This document shows positions 1 through 8,978 of a DNA stretch of 32,878 nt, piece by piece. A program made the position numbers and the translations under genes. The notes beneath the pieces are model-generated. The model worked only from the letters and a program-made list of their open reading frames with translations. It made no database searches and had not been told where the DNA came from. This DNA is from Gemmatimonadota bacterium (GTDB taxonomy: Bacteria > Gemmatimonadota > Gemmatimonadetes > Longimicrobiales > Gaopeijiaceae): NCBI GenBank assembly GCA_022563405.1, contig JADFNK010000025.1, forward strand, positions 1 through 32,878, in the 5' to 3' direction. Each line of letters starts with the position of its first letter. Within the stretch, counting starts at the first letter, position 1.

Positions 1-2579
1 CAGTTCTGGACGACGATGAGTTCGACGGCACCCTGCTCACCGGTCCGGAACATCACGAATCGTTGATCGTCGGGGCTCACGTCATACTCCCGGTAACCGT
101 CCGCGGAGAGGTAGTCGGCCATGGAGAACAGCACCTCTTCCTGCACGACCTCGAACGAAGCGTCGGCGTTGACCTCCACAGCCACCAGCTGGTTGGCCTC
201 ATTTCGATAGAACAGCTCATCACCGCTATGTGCCCACAAGGGCTCGGTCCCTCCGTTCGTCGAGACGATCGTGAGAGCCGAACCCGCGTCCGGGAACGGA
301 ACGACATAGACCTCCTCTCGACCCCCGGCGTCAGACACGTAGGCGAGCCAGCGACCATTGGGCGAGAGAGTGATGTAGCGTTCGCTGAACTCCGTTGTCA
401 CCAGCCCGACAGGGACGCTGTCCCCTGCCAGCGGAACCCCGTAGATATCGTCGGGCGCGTCACGAAAAATCAGCCACTGGCCGTCCGGGGAGTATAGGAC
501 CTCGTTGATCGGCTGCTCCCAATCCAGAACCAGCCGTGCGTCTCCGCTCGCGTCCGCTCGCTTCGTCCAGATATCGTACTGATCGGCGCGATTCGACAGA
601 AAGGTCACGAACCGCCCGTCGGGTGACCACGTAGGTCTGCGGTTGATCGCTCCCTCGAAGGTGAGCCGTTGCTGGGGTCCAGTGTCCAACTGCTTCACCT
701 GCAAGTCGGTCGTACCCCCCGGGTCCTGGATCGACAGTGCGAGGCGGTCTCCATTCGGAGAGAGAGCGAGACTGGCAGTGAGGGGGGTCCCGACCACGCT
801 CCACGTCGGATCGATCTCCTGGACCCTTCCAGCGCGGTCCACCCACACGGGGGTCAGCTCGGTGTCCGATTGGCCGGACCAATACACGAGAGTCCCCGTC
901 TGCGACACGCTGAAGAGCGGAGACTGGTTGGTGGTAAACATGATCCCCTCGACGATGGGGACGGGTGTGCCCAGCTCCATCGCGTCGGGGTCGAAGCTTG
1001 CCGCGAGGATTTGGCCGTCCACCGAGGCGAAGACCAGGTGTCCCGTCGGCATCACGTACGGCTTTAGACCTGGCGTGAGAACCGTCCGTTCCCCGGTGGA
1101 CAAGCGCATGGCCTCGATCCTGGGCTGCCCACCCCACATGCTGAAAACCGCCACGTCCCCACCTGGAAGCACCTCGAACCAGCCGTGCGCACCCTCAGCT
1201 TGGCCCCGTGTCGTGACCTCCTCCACAGCACCACCGGCTGCAGGCACACGACTGACGCCCCGCCCGATGGGCGAGTAGTACACGTAGCCGTCGGGTCCCC
1301 AACGCGGACAGCACACGGCAGACCCAGCCAAAAGGCGCTCCACGCCCCCCCGCAGCGGCGTGACCTTGAGCTCGCCTTGGGCGATAAACGCCACCTCCTC
1401 CCCGTCCGGAGAGATGACCGGGTTACTACCGCCTACGGTCCCCGGTATGGGCGTAGCCGTGAGACTCTCCCAACGCCTCAGCCAGAGCAAAAATTGGCCA
1501 CTCGCGTTCTGTTGCCTGAACACCATCGTCAAACCATCGCGGGACACGTCGAAAACGCGGGGGCCGCTGAACTCCTCCAGCGCCAGGGAATACCGCTGCA
1601 CGACCTGAGAGGCCTCCGGACGAAGGAGTGACCACCCCGCAACCGCGCCGAACACTGCGGCGAGCGCTGCCATGGCCACGGCCAGCCGATTCCATGGTCC
1701 CGCTTGCGCACCCGCTAGGGCTTCCATCGTCTCGCCGTGCCGGAACCCAGGATCTGCCAGCGCCCTCACGAAATCCTGAGCCGAAGTGAACCGATCCGCC
1801 GGCAGCTTCTCCAAGGCACAACGGAGGGCGGCGTCCACGTTGGCCGGAACCGATGGACGCTCCTCCGTCGCCGAGATGTGCTTGCCCGCGATGATCTTGC
1901 CGAGCACCGCTTGAGCCGTACTCCCCGGATAGGGCGGATCTCCGACCAACATCTCGTACAGAACGGACCCCAAAGCATAGGTGTCGGTGGAGGCACCCAC
2001 CGCCTGATCCCCAGTCGCCTGCTCGGGGCTCATGTAATACGGCGTGCCCAGACTCAGGCCCGTCTCCGTCAGTCGGTTACTTCCAGCGGCTCCCACGGCG
2101 AGGGCGATCCCGAAATCGGCCACCACGGGCTCGCCGTCCTGGAGCAGGATGTTGCCCGGCTTGATGTCGCGGTGGATGACCCCGTGTTCGTGCGCGTGGT
2201 GGAGCGCACCGGCGACCTTCGAGGCGAGAGCCACCGCCTCATCCACGGGAAGCTGCTTCTCGCGGTCGATCCGGTCGCGGAGCGTCTCACCCTCCACATA
2301 CGGCATGACGTAGAAGAGGAAGCTGTCGGCCTCGCCCGAATCGAAGAGCGGCAGAATATGGGGGTGGGTTAGGTTCGCAGTGGTAGTGATCTCGGCTAGG
2401 AACCGCTCGGCACCGACCACCGCAGCCAACTCAGGCTTCAGAACCTTCAGCGCGACCTTGCGCTCGTGCTTGAGGTCGTCGGCCAGGTAGACGGTCGCCA
2501 TACCGCCCTCACCCAACTCACGCTCGATGGCGTAGCGGCCTTCTAGGGCTGCGTTCAGGCGTGAGATGGCATCGGACAT
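1..2579 (-). CDS. Ser/Thr protein kinase with C-terminal beta-propeller (3' end off window)
   Basis: Membrane-anchored Hanks-type kinase, 859 residues visible. The N-terminal ~280 residues are the kinase domain: Gly-rich loop LGEGGMATVY (22-31), ATP-binding Lys45 (VALKVL), catalytic HRDIKPGN (Asp138), DFG (Asp155) and SPE (184-186). One hydrophobic helix at about 298-318 would place the rest outside the cytoplasm. Residues ~330-859 contain repeated blades of the type SPDGxxxAF / SPNGRWLAYVSD, characteristic of TolB/WD40-like propellers. The last readable residues LIVVQN match the usual ending of this family, so probably only a few codons are missing at the left edge. The start is ATG at 2579-2577; the Shine-Dalgarno is weak (CAGGGTG). 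Kinase-propeller fusions of this form are abundant in Gemmatimonadota and Acidobacteriota; the ligand and phosphorylation targets are unknown. Confidence 0.93.
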   Translation of the reverse strand, partial: MSDAISRLNAALEGRYAIERELGEGGMATVYLADDLKHERKVALKVLKPELAAVVGAERFLAEITTTANLTHPHILPLFDSGEADSFLFYVMPYVEGETLRDRIDREKQLPVDEAVALASKVAGALHHAHEHGVIHRDIKPGNILLQDGEPVVADFGIALAVGAAGSNRLTETGLSLGTPYYMSPEQATGDQAVGASTDTYALGSVLYEMLVGDPPYPGSTAQAVLGKIIAGKHISATEERPSVPANVDAALRCALEKLPADRFTSAQDFVRALADPGFRHGETMEALAGAQAGPWNRLAVAMAALAAVFGAVAGWSLLRPEASQVVQRYSLALEEFSGPRVFDVSRDGLTMVFRQQNASGQFLLWLRRWESLTATPIPGTVGGSNPVISPDGEEVAFIAQGELKVTPLRGGVERLLAGSAVCCPRWGPDGYVYYSPIGRGVSRVPAAGGAVEEVTTRGQAEGAHGWFEVLPGGDVAVFSMWGGQPRIEAMRLSTGERTVLTPGLKPYVMPTGHLVFASVDGQILAASFDPDAMELGTPVPIVEGIMFTTNQSPLFSVSQTGTLVYWSGQSDTELTPVWVDRAGRVQEIDPTWSVVGTPLTASLALSPNGDRLALSIQDPGGTTDLQVKQLDTGPQQRLTFEGAINRRPTWSPDGRFVTFLSNRADQYDIWTKRADASGDARLVLDWEQPINEVLYSPDGQWLIFRDAPDDIYGVPLAGDSVPVGLVTTEFSERYITLSPNGRWLAYVSDAGGREEVYVVPFPDAGSALTIVSTNGGTEPLWAHSGDELFYRNEANQLVAVEVNADASFEVVQEEVLFSMADYLSADGYREYDVSPDDQRFVMFRTGEQGAVELIVVQN

Positions 2580-3148
2580 GGCGGCACCCTGGGCTCAGAC
2601 TGTGGTCAACATCCGAGACTGGGCCGGTAGGCGCAAGCAGAAGCCCGTCAGGCCTGCTGCGTTACAGCGAACAGAGCCCCTCAGTTGATCTCGCTGTCGC
2701 CAACGATTTCCTCTAAGCTCGGACCCGGCTTCCGATACGCCGCTTCCGCCTCCTCGTCGCGACGTTGGAGGAAAACTGTCCTCGGTAACGCATGGGTAAC
2801 AAACTTGGGGGGCTTTCAAGGCCATCCAAGGAACCCAAGGAACTAAGAACCCAACAACCGCATCAAACTACGCCCCAAGTGGTAGGCATCGCTGATTTTT
2901 GAGTCCGGTGCGTCTACCAATTCCACCATCCCGGCGAACGCCGAATAGCGCGTTTTACGGCGTAGAACCTAACAATTACGGATTACACCCAAAAGTGCCG
3001 AAAGGGCCAAACAGGGGATTACGACGCACCTCAGACGTGTGAGACAGCTAGCGTCTCAGAAGTCCGGATTTTATTGGAGGGTCCCCTCCTTCGGTTGAGG
3101 ATTATCGGGCAATGGGGTCTGAGCACGAGGAGCGCCAGTCACGGCAGG
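2580..3148. other. Intergenic region with tRNA remnant and no intact gene
   Basis: 569 bp between the kinase start and the end of the plug-like lipoprotein gene. It holds a 5' half of a tRNA-Leu (2892-2935, minus). It also holds a 9-bp direct repeat (ccaaggaac twice, about 2825-2842) and, on the minus strand, a short open stretch ending with a stop at 2681-2683 whose last residues read EEIVGDSEIN. That stretch has no start of its own and could be the tail of a decayed gene, but I cannot assign it. No convincing promoter or terminator was seen. Confidence 0.5.
2892..2935 (-). pseudogene. Truncated tRNA-Leu (CAA), 5' half only
   Basis: Read on the minus strand from 2935, the sequence begins GCCGGGA-TG-GTGG, then the D-loop AATTGGTAGA and its closing CGC, then CCGGA and the anticodon loop CTCAAAA. 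This is a textbook tRNA-Leu up to and including the anticodon loop, with anticodon CAA. After about 2896 the match stops: the 3' anticodon stem should read TCCGG but reads ATCAG. No variable arm, T-arm (GGTTCRARTCC) or acceptor strand TCCCGGC follows before the kinase gene. I therefore call it a remnant, possibly left by an element that integrated in the tRNA and was later lost or rearranged. A large anticodon-loop intron is less likely because no 3' half is found downstream. Confidence 0.7.
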
Positions 3149-3592
3149 TCAACGGGGCCGTAACGTCACCTCGATCATCCCACCACTGTGGCCAAGACCG
3201 TATTTGCGGTTGGCGGCGTTGCCGTCGAGGAAACGCATGGATTCGACATCGATAGCACGCAACCGGGCGAGTTCACGGAATTCGCCGCGTGTATTTTGGT
3301 CACCACGGGCTCCGTCGATGACGACCCGCGCATACGCCTCACCACCACCACCCCCACCTCGTGAGGTACGTAACCAGCGCCGGTTGAACTGCTGCACCGC
3401 CTCCAGGGCGGTTCGGCCAGAATATGTCTCGAACTGGGCCCGGACCATGAGAGTCGAAGTCCCCCCGGTCGCGGTCGCGGCCGCGGTCTGGCTGAGCTCC
3501 CCCGAGGCCGAGCCTCCTGGCGAAGAACAGGCGGAGACGACGGGGCCTAGGGCAAGGACCAGAACGAGCGATGAGAAGCGACGGCAAGACAT
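3149..3592 (-). CDS. TonB-plug-like domain lipoprotein
   Basis: 147-aa predicted lipoprotein. The signal peptide runs from Met1 through the hydrophobic LVLVLALGPVV to a lipobox VSA|C with Cys22 as the lipidated residue. A Ser/Gly/Thr-rich linker leads to a small domain that resembles the plug of TonB-dependent receptors: a VVIDG strand, an LRAIDVESMRFLDG segment, and a closing GHSGGMIEVTLR strand. Stand-alone lipoproteins of this shape are frequent in Gemmatimonadota. No barrel gene is next to it, so the role is not known. The start at 3592 is preferred over an upstream in-frame ATG at 3664 because it has a GGAGG about 8 bases upstream and begins a proper signal peptide. A run of six glycines (GGT/GGC-type codons) precedes the VVIDG strand and may be a slippage-prone hinge. 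Confidence 0.72.
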   Translation of the reverse strand: MSCRRFSSLVLVLALGPVVSACSSPGGSASGELSQTAAATATGGTSTLMVRAQFETYSGRTALEAVQQFNRRWLRTSRGGGGGGEAYARVVIDGARGDQNTRGEFRELARLRAIDVESMRFLDGNAANRKYGLGHSGGMIEVTLRPR

Positions 3593-3632
3593 GGACGGCC
3601 TCCACTCTAGGATGTGACTTCCACTTGAGTAC

Positions 3633-3664
3633 CCTATACCGGATCTGGGGTCGGCTCTTGTCAA
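3633..3664 (-). promoter_or_regulatory. Possible promoter for the plug-like lipoprotein gene
   Basis: On the minus strand a perfect TTGACA lies at 3664-3659 and TATAGG at 3638-3633, 40 bases upstream of the start codon. The spacer is 20 bases, longer than the usual 16-18, so this is only a tentative sigma-70-type site. Confidence 0.25.
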
Positions 3665-3689
3665 GTACGAGCAGTGTCCGACTCCATCA

Positions 3690-3732
3690 AGAACTGGTAG
3701 AATCCCGAGTCGAAGAACTGGTAGAATCCCGA
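3690..3732 (+). repeat. Tandem direct repeat, 19-bp identical copies at 24-bp spacing
   Basis: The 19-base string agaactggtagaatcccga occurs at 3690-3708 and again at 3714-3732. It lies between the divergent lipoprotein gene and the four-TM protein gene. Each copy contains TAGAAT, which resembles a -10 box, but no -35 lies at a usable distance. It may instead be a duplicated operator, or a simple local duplication. Confidence 0.8.
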
Positions 3733-3795
3733 CGGCACTCTCGGCTCCCTACGGGTCGACCGCCGACGGGGCGAGTAGACTACTTTCGGGGGACC

Positions 3796-4182
3796 GTGCT
3801 AAAGCAAGATTGGCGGCCGGAGCGCGTGGAGAAGTTCCGACGAGCGGGCTTCGTTTACCTGCACGTAGCCATCCTCTATGAAGCGGCGGTATACGCGATG
3901 CTCCAAGCGGGTGCCCTGCCCGCACGCTTCGGCCCGCCCTTGGTGTGGCTCGTCGCCGGCGCCGCGGTGGCGGCGTTCGGATTTGTCGGCCTCTACCACT
4001 GGCGCAACGTCTGGTTCGCACGGATCCTGTGGGTTTTGAATGCCGCGCGCACGCCTGCGTTGATCGGGGGCGCCTTTTTCGCGGCACCCGACAGGGTGAC
4101 ACCCTCAACCTTTTATCTCACGGCGCTGGTCGTCGTGGTCATCAACTTGTGGATGCTCGCGCGCGCCGGATGGGACGTGTGA
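3796..4182 (+). CDS. Small four-TM membrane protein
   Basis: 128-aa hydrophobic protein of unknown function. Four membrane segments are visible: FVYLHVAILYEAAVYAML, PLVWLVAGAAVAAFGFVGLY, ILWVLNAARTPALIGGAFF and FYLTALVVVVINLWML, with a short basic N-terminus. I chose the GTG at 3796 because GGGGGA sits 3-8 bases upstream and the residues upstream in the same frame look non-coding (Arg/Ser-rich, spanning the tandem repeat). It ends 70 bases before the sodium:solute symporter on the same strand, so the two are probably co-transcribed and it could be an accessory subunit; that is inference from position only. Confidence 0.65.
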   Translation: MLKQDWRPERVEKFRRAGFVYLHVAILYEAAVYAMLQAGALPARFGPPLVWLVAGAAVAAFGFVGLYHWRNVWFARILWVLNAARTPALIGGAFFAAPDRVTPSTFYLTALVVVVINLWMLARAGWDV

Positions 4183-4252
4183 TCGGAGCGGCGGCGGACC
4201 CCGGCGGCACCTCTCGAGTGCCCCGGGCTGGACACTCAGGCATGGAAGACTG

Positions 4253-6076
4253 ATGCAGCTCGCGACGCTCGATTGGTGGGTTCTGGCGCTCTATGGAGTC
4301 ACGATCCTCTCCGTCGGGTTGGCCTTCGCCCGTCGGGCGGGACGCGGGACGGAGGAGTACTTCCTCGCGGGCCGCTCCATGCCTTGGTGGTTGATCGGCA
4401 CCTCCATGGTAGCCACCACCTTCTCGGCCGACACGCCCAACCTGGTGACCGACCTCGTCCGAACGGGAGGCGTCAGCCAGAACTGGGTCTGGTGGGCATT
4501 CGTCATCACCGGGATGTGCACCGTGTTCTTCTACGCCAAACTCTGGCGACGCTCCGGAGTGCTCACCGACATCGGATTCTACGAACTGCGGTACGCCGGG
4601 CGGTCGGCTGCCTTCCTGAGGGGGTTCCGGGCTATCTACCTGGGCGTGTTCTTCAACGTGATGATCATGGCCACCGTGACATTGGCGGCCATCAAGATCG
4701 GGGGCGTTCTGCTCGGCGTCGGTCCCTACACCGTCGTTCTCGTCGCCGGCACGGCCACCGTGATCTACTCCGCCACTTCCGGTCTGTGGGGTGTCCTGGT
4801 CACGGACCTGCTGCTCTTCACCATCTCGATGATCGGTTCCGTGGCCGCTGCCGTCTACGCCCTCCGGCTGCCCGAGGTGGGAGGGTTATCAGGACTGATG
4901 GCGCATCCCAACGTCACCGACAAGCTCTCGTTTCTCCCTGACTTCTCGGACCCTACGACGGCTGCCGCGGTCTTCATCGTGCCGATCGCCGTGCAGTGGT
5001 GGAGCACCTGGTACCCGGGAGCCGAGCCCGGAGGGGGTGGCTACGTAGCACAGCGTATGCTGGCAGCGAAGGACGAGAAGAACGCGATGCAGGCCACGCT
5101 CTGGTTCAATGTGGCTCACTACGCGATTCGGCCGTGGCCATGGATTCTGGTCGCGCTGGCCTCACTTATCGTGTATCCGACCCTGAGTGACCTCACCGCC
5201 GCGTTTCCGAATGTCGATCCCTCCATCATCGGGAACGACCTCGCCTATCCAGCCATGCTCGTGTTCCTCCCAGCGGGCCTTCTCGGTCTGGTCGTGGCCT
5301 CCCTCGCGGCAGCGTATATGTCCACGATCAGCACGCACCTGAACTGGGGGGCGTCCTACATTGTGGATGATGTATACCGCCGTTTCGTGGCGCCGGATCG
5401 GGAAGAGAAGGATTACGTGAGGGTGGCGCGCATCACGACGGTCGCGCTCATCGTACTTGCCTCCTTCGTCGGCCTTCTGTTAGAGACTGCGATGCAGGCG
5501 TTTCAGATCCTCCTTCAAATCGGCGCCGGAACAGGGCTGGTGTTTCTGCTTCGCTGGTTCTGGTGGCGCATCAACACGTGGAGCGAAATCTCCGCGATGG
5601 TGATCTCGTTCGTGGTCGCCCTGTACTTCGCATTTTTGCACACAGCGCTCGGTTTCGCGAGCTGGAATTCTTCGGCGGAGCTCGTGGTGGGTGTTGCCGT
5701 GACGACGGTGGGTTGGATCGTGGTCACGTTCCTGACACCTCCGGTGGATACCGAGAAGCTTCTGGACTTCCACGCCAAGATCCGGCCACTCGGAAGGGGA
5801 TGGGACGCTGTCGTGCGCCGCACCGACGGGCCGGAACAGGACGGTCCCGGGGACGGCGATTCGGGGGACGACGATTCGGGCACCGGCCAGGGCGGTGAGT
5901 TCGCCGCGGGCATTCTCTCTTGGTTCCTGGGTTGTGTGATGGTGTACGCTACGCTCTTCGGCACGGGTTTCCTGTTGTACGGAAACATGGCCTTGGGCTC
6001 CGTAGGGTTGATCCTGGCCGCCGTGGCGGGGTGGGGAGTGCTGAAGCTGCTGCCCAGGGTCGGCTTTCTGACCTAG
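4253..6076 (+). CDS. Sodium:solute symporter (SSS family)
   Basis: 607-aa secondary transporter of the SSF/SSS family (PutP/SGLT fold), expected to couple Na+ entry to uptake of a small solute. Hydrophobic segments are spread along the whole length (about 13-14). Family features include the N-terminal EEYFLAGRSMPWW loop, ATTFSADTPNLVTDLVRTGG in the second segment, and YMSTISTHLNWGASYIVDD, which resembles the conserved SSF signature loop. A long acidic Gly/Asp/Ser-rich linker lies near the C-terminus (about residues 525-545) before the last two segments. The ATG at 4253 has GGAAGA just upstream. The substrate cannot be deduced; relatives carry sugars, amino acids or carboxylates. Confidence 0.9.
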   Translation: MQLATLDWWVLALYGVTILSVGLAFARRAGRGTEEYFLAGRSMPWWLIGTSMVATTFSADTPNLVTDLVRTGGVSQNWVWWAFVITGMCTVFFYAKLWRRSGVLTDIGFYELRYAGRSAAFLRGFRAIYLGVFFNVMIMATVTLAAIKIGGVLLGVGPYTVVLVAGTATVIYSATSGLWGVLVTDLLLFTISMIGSVAAAVYALRLPEVGGLSGLMAHPNVTDKLSFLPDFSDPTTAAAVFIVPIAVQWWSTWYPGAEPGGGGYVAQRMLAAKDEKNAMQATLWFNVAHYAIRPWPWILVALASLIVYPTLSDLTAAFPNVDPSIIGNDLAYPAMLVFLPAGLLGLVVASLAAAYMSTISTHLNWGASYIVDDVYRRFVAPDREEKDYVRVARITTVALIVLASFVGLLLETAMQAFQILLQIGAGTGLVFLLRWFWWRINTWSEISAMVISFVVALYFAFLHTALGFASWNSSAELVVGVAVTTVGWIVVTFLTPPVDTEKLLDFHAKIRPLGRGWDAVVRRTDGPEQDGPGDGDSGDDDSGTGQGGEFAAGILSWFLGCVMVYATLFGTGFLLYGNMALGSVGLILAAVAGWGVLKLLPRVGFLT

Positions 6077-6077
6077 G

Positions 6078-6096
6078 AAGGCTGTTGAAGAAGTAC
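6078..6096 (+). repeat. Short dispersed repeat, copy A (possible IS-end-like scar)
   Basis: aaggctgttgaagaagtac starts one base after the symporter stop codon. A 17/19 match (aaggctgttgaaaaggtac) occurs at 20675-20693, just upstream of the mutase small-subunit gene. The GGCTGTTGAAAAA core resembles termini seen on some IS elements, but no transposase or second terminus is present. Confidence 0.4.
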
Positions 6097-6241
6097 GGCG
6101 CGCCACGTCGCTGGGGTGTCTCGCATGCGGCGCCTTCGATATTGTGTTCTTGTCACACAGCGAGGACCAGTACGCGACGCCATCGTCGGCGCCGCGCCCG
6201 TGAAGGCCGCTGAACACGCACCTAGAAAGACATGAGGTTCC

Positions 6242-8947
6242 ATGAGTAACGATCCCTTTGGCGCCCTCTCCAACATCGACCTGATGGAGGGCTCCACGTC
6301 GTTTTACAGCCTGGCGACGCTCGAGGCGTCCGGCGTGGCCGACTTGGATCGCCTGCCGTTTTCGATACGTATCCTCCTCGAGAACGCCCTCCGGCATGCG
6401 GGTGGACGCTACGTGGGGGAAGATCACGTGCGGGCGATAGCCGCCTGGAGCCCCACCAACGCGGGAGCGGACATCCCGTTCATGCCTTCCCGCGTCGTTC
6501 TCCAGGACTTTACCGGCGTTCCCGCGGTCGTCGACCTGGCCGCCATGCGGGACGGACTCAAAGCGCTGGGCGGGGACCCCAACCGGATCAATCCGGTCGT
6601 GCCGGCCGACTTGGTCATCGATCATTCCGTGCAGGTCGACTTCTTCGGCACGCCCGAGGCGTACCGGCAGAACGTGGAGCGCGAATTCGAGCGAAATAAG
6701 GAGCGTTATGCCCTTCTGCGCTGGGCACAACACTCCTTCAAGGACTTCCGGGTGGTGCCGCCGGGCACCGGCATCGTACACCAGGTCAACCTCGAGTACT
6801 TGGCCTCGGTGGTGCACCGCAGGACGGAAAACGGCACGTCCGTAGCCTACCCCGACACCTTGGTGGGCACGGACTCCCACACCACCATGATCAACGGACT
6901 CGGGGTCGTGGGGTGGGGGGTGGGAGGGATCGAGGCCGAAGCCGTTCTCACCGGTCAGCCCTACTACATGCTCCTCCCCGAGGTCGTGGGTGTGAAGTTC
7001 ACTGGAGAGCTGCCCGAGGGTGCCACGGCCACGGACTTGGTCCTTCATGTGGTACAGATGCTGCGGGCGCACGGAGTGGTCGGCCGTTTCGTCGAATACT
7101 TCGGGGCTGGGCTATCGAATCTGACGCTGCCGGATCGAGCCACGCTCGCGAACATGTCTCCTGAATACGGTGCGACCATCGGTTTCTTCCCCGTGGATGA
7201 CGAGACCCTGGCGTATTTGAACGGTTCGAGCCGAAGTCCGGAGCTCGTCGAGCGGGTCGAGCGGATCTGCAAGGAACAGCGTCTTTTCCGTACGGACGAG
7301 ACTCCGGATCCCGAGTTCACATCAGTCGTCCACATGGATCTCGGCACGGTCGAGCCCAGTGTGGCGGGCCCCAAACGGCCTCAGGATCGGATCGCGCTGG
7401 GTGATCTTCCGGCGGCATTCGCGAGAGACCTGCCGGCTTTGTTACCCTCCGGGTTCTCGGTGAACGGAGATGGCGCCCGTAGGGTGCAGGTGGACCTCGA
7501 CGGAGAAACGTGTGAGCTCGGAGACGGAAGTGTCGTGATCGCGGCGATCACGAGCTGCACGAACACGTCGAACCCGTCGGTCATGGTGGGTGCGGGACTA
7601 ATGGCAAAAAAAGCCGTGGAGTTCGGGCTCCAGGTCAAGCCGTGGGTCAAGTCGAGCATGGCGCCGGGCTCGAAGGTCGTCACGGACTACTTGGAGGCGT
7701 CCGGCCTCATGCAGTATCTCGATCAACTCCGCTTCGGCGTGGTCGGGTACGGGTGTACGACGTGTATCGGGAATTCGGGTCCCCTCGCCGAGCCGATCAG
7801 CGAGGCCATTCGAGACCAGGGCCTGGTGGTCGCCGCCGTGCTCTCCGGGAATCGGAATTTCGAGGCGCGTATCCACCCTGAAATCCGCGCCAACTACCTG
7901 GCGTCTCCCATGCTCGTGGTGGCGTACGCCCTGGCGGGCCGAGTGGACATCGACTGGTCGACCGAGCCGCTGGGACAGAGCGCCGACGGGCCGGTCTACC
8001 TCCGGGACCTCTGGCCCAGCTCGGACGTCATCCGGGAGACTGTCCAGCAAGCGCTGGTACCCGAAATGTTTGAGCGGCGCTACGCCGAAGTCTTCGAGGG
8101 CAACGACTTGTGGCAGGCCCTTCCCCTCCCCTCGGACGACGACAACCTGTACGACTGGAAGGATGACTCCACATACATCCGTAATCCTCCCTTCTTCCAG
8201 GGCATGTCTCAGGAGGTCGGAGAGGTCGAAGACATCCAGGGTGCTCGTGTTCTCGGCATCTTCGGAGAAACTACGACCACGGACCACATCTCGCCGGCCG
8301 GCGCCATCCCGAAGGACGAACCGGCGGGAATGTACCTCCGGGAGCAAGGCGTAAAACCGTGGCAGTTCAACACCTTCGGATCCAGGCGCGGCAATCACGA
8401 GGTGATGATCCGGGGCACGTTCGGCAACGTGCGCATCCGGAACCTGATGCTCGACAACCGGGAGGGAGGGTACACGATCCACATCCCGAGCGGAGACGAG
8501 TTGACCATCTACGATGCGGCCATGCGGTATCAGTCGGAGGGAACCCCCCTGCTCATTCTCGCCGGCCGGGAGTATGGGACCGGTAGCTCCCGGGATTGGG
8601 CCGCAAAGGGGACCCTGCTACTGGGAGTCAAAGCCGTGATCGCGGAGAGCTATGAACGGATCCACCGCAGCAATCTGGTGGGCATGGGCGTGCTGCCCCT
8701 GCAGTTCGAAGAAGGTGACACGCCCGAATCGCTCGGTCTGACCGGCCGCGAGACCTTCGACATCCTAGGGGTTTCGGAGGGATTGGAGCCTCACGCCCGT
8801 CTGAGGGTCGTGGTCCGTACCGACGACGGACATGAGAGGAGCTTTTCGACCGTGGCCCGTCTCGATTCAGCGGTGGACGTCGAGTATTACCGAAACGGTG
8901 GGATCCTGCAAACGGTGCTCCGGAGGATCGCCTCGGGCGAGATGTAG
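6242..8947 (+). CDS. acnA: Aconitate hydratase (AcnA/IRP1 type)
   Basis: 901-aa [4Fe-4S] dehydratase that interconverts citrate and isocitrate in the TCA cycle. The three cluster cysteines are Cys439 (ITSCTNTSNP) and Cys505/Cys508 (GYGCTTCIGNSGP), at the spacing known for bacterial AcnA. The N-terminal part carries LVGTDSHTTMINGLGVVGWG. The C-terminal swivel domain contains FGSRRGNHEVMIRGTF and AGREYGTGSSRDWAAKG with the substrate-binding Ser/Arg. Length is normal for the family. The ATG at 6242 has ATGAGG about 6 bases upstream. It is monocistronic as far as can be seen: 165 bp separate it from the symporter and the next gene is convergent. Confidence 0.98.
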   Translation: MSNDPFGALSNIDLMEGSTSFYSLATLEASGVADLDRLPFSIRILLENALRHAGGRYVGEDHVRAIAAWSPTNAGADIPFMPSRVVLQDFTGVPAVVDLAAMRDGLKALGGDPNRINPVVPADLVIDHSVQVDFFGTPEAYRQNVEREFERNKERYALLRWAQHSFKDFRVVPPGTGIVHQVNLEYLASVVHRRTENGTSVAYPDTLVGTDSHTTMINGLGVVGWGVGGIEAEAVLTGQPYYMLLPEVVGVKFTGELPEGATATDLVLHVVQMLRAHGVVGRFVEYFGAGLSNLTLPDRATLANMSPEYGATIGFFPVDDETLAYLNGSSRSPELVERVERICKEQRLFRTDETPDPEFTSVVHMDLGTVEPSVAGPKRPQDRIALGDLPAAFARDLPALLPSGFSVNGDGARRVQVDLDGETCELGDGSVVIAAITSCTNTSNPSVMVGAGLMAKKAVEFGLQVKPWVKSSMAPGSKVVTDYLEASGLMQYLDQLRFGVVGYGCTTCIGNSGPLAEPISEAIRDQGLVVAAVLSGNRNFEARIHPEIRANYLASPMLVVAYALAGRVDIDWSTEPLGQSADGPVYLRDLWPSSDVIRETVQQALVPEMFERRYAEVFEGNDLWQALPLPSDDDNLYDWKDDSTYIRNPPFFQGMSQEVGEVEDIQGARVLGIFGETTTTDHISPAGAIPKDEPAGMYLREQGVKPWQFNTFGSRRGNHEVMIRGTFGNVRIRNLMLDNREGGYTIHIPSGDELTIYDAAMRYQSEGTPLLILAGREYGTGSSRDWAAKGTLLLGVKAVIAESYERIHRSNLVGMGVLPLQFEEGDTPESLGLTGRETFDILGVSEGLEPHARLRVVVRTDDGHERSFSTVARLDSAVDVEYYRNGGILQTVLRRIASGEM

Positions 8948-8978
8948 GATAGCGGGAGGTCCAGGAGAGCGGGGGGGT

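Noticed and set aside
2595..2825. Minus-strand 76-codon open frame upstream of the kinase gene
   Set aside because: No Shine-Dalgarno, no recognisable domain, mixed composition; a different frame there ends in a more protein-like tail but has no start, so neither was called as a gene.
3690..3732. TAGAAT boxes as a tandem promoter
   Set aside because: The nearest TTGTCA-like -35 is 34 bases upstream of the first box, so no usable promoter geometry.
5480..7072. Long open frame on the minus strand (530 codons) across the symporter and aconitase genes
   Set aside because: It is antisense to two unmistakable genes, its translation is Arg/Gly/His-rich with no domain, and such shadows are expected in GC-rich coding DNA.
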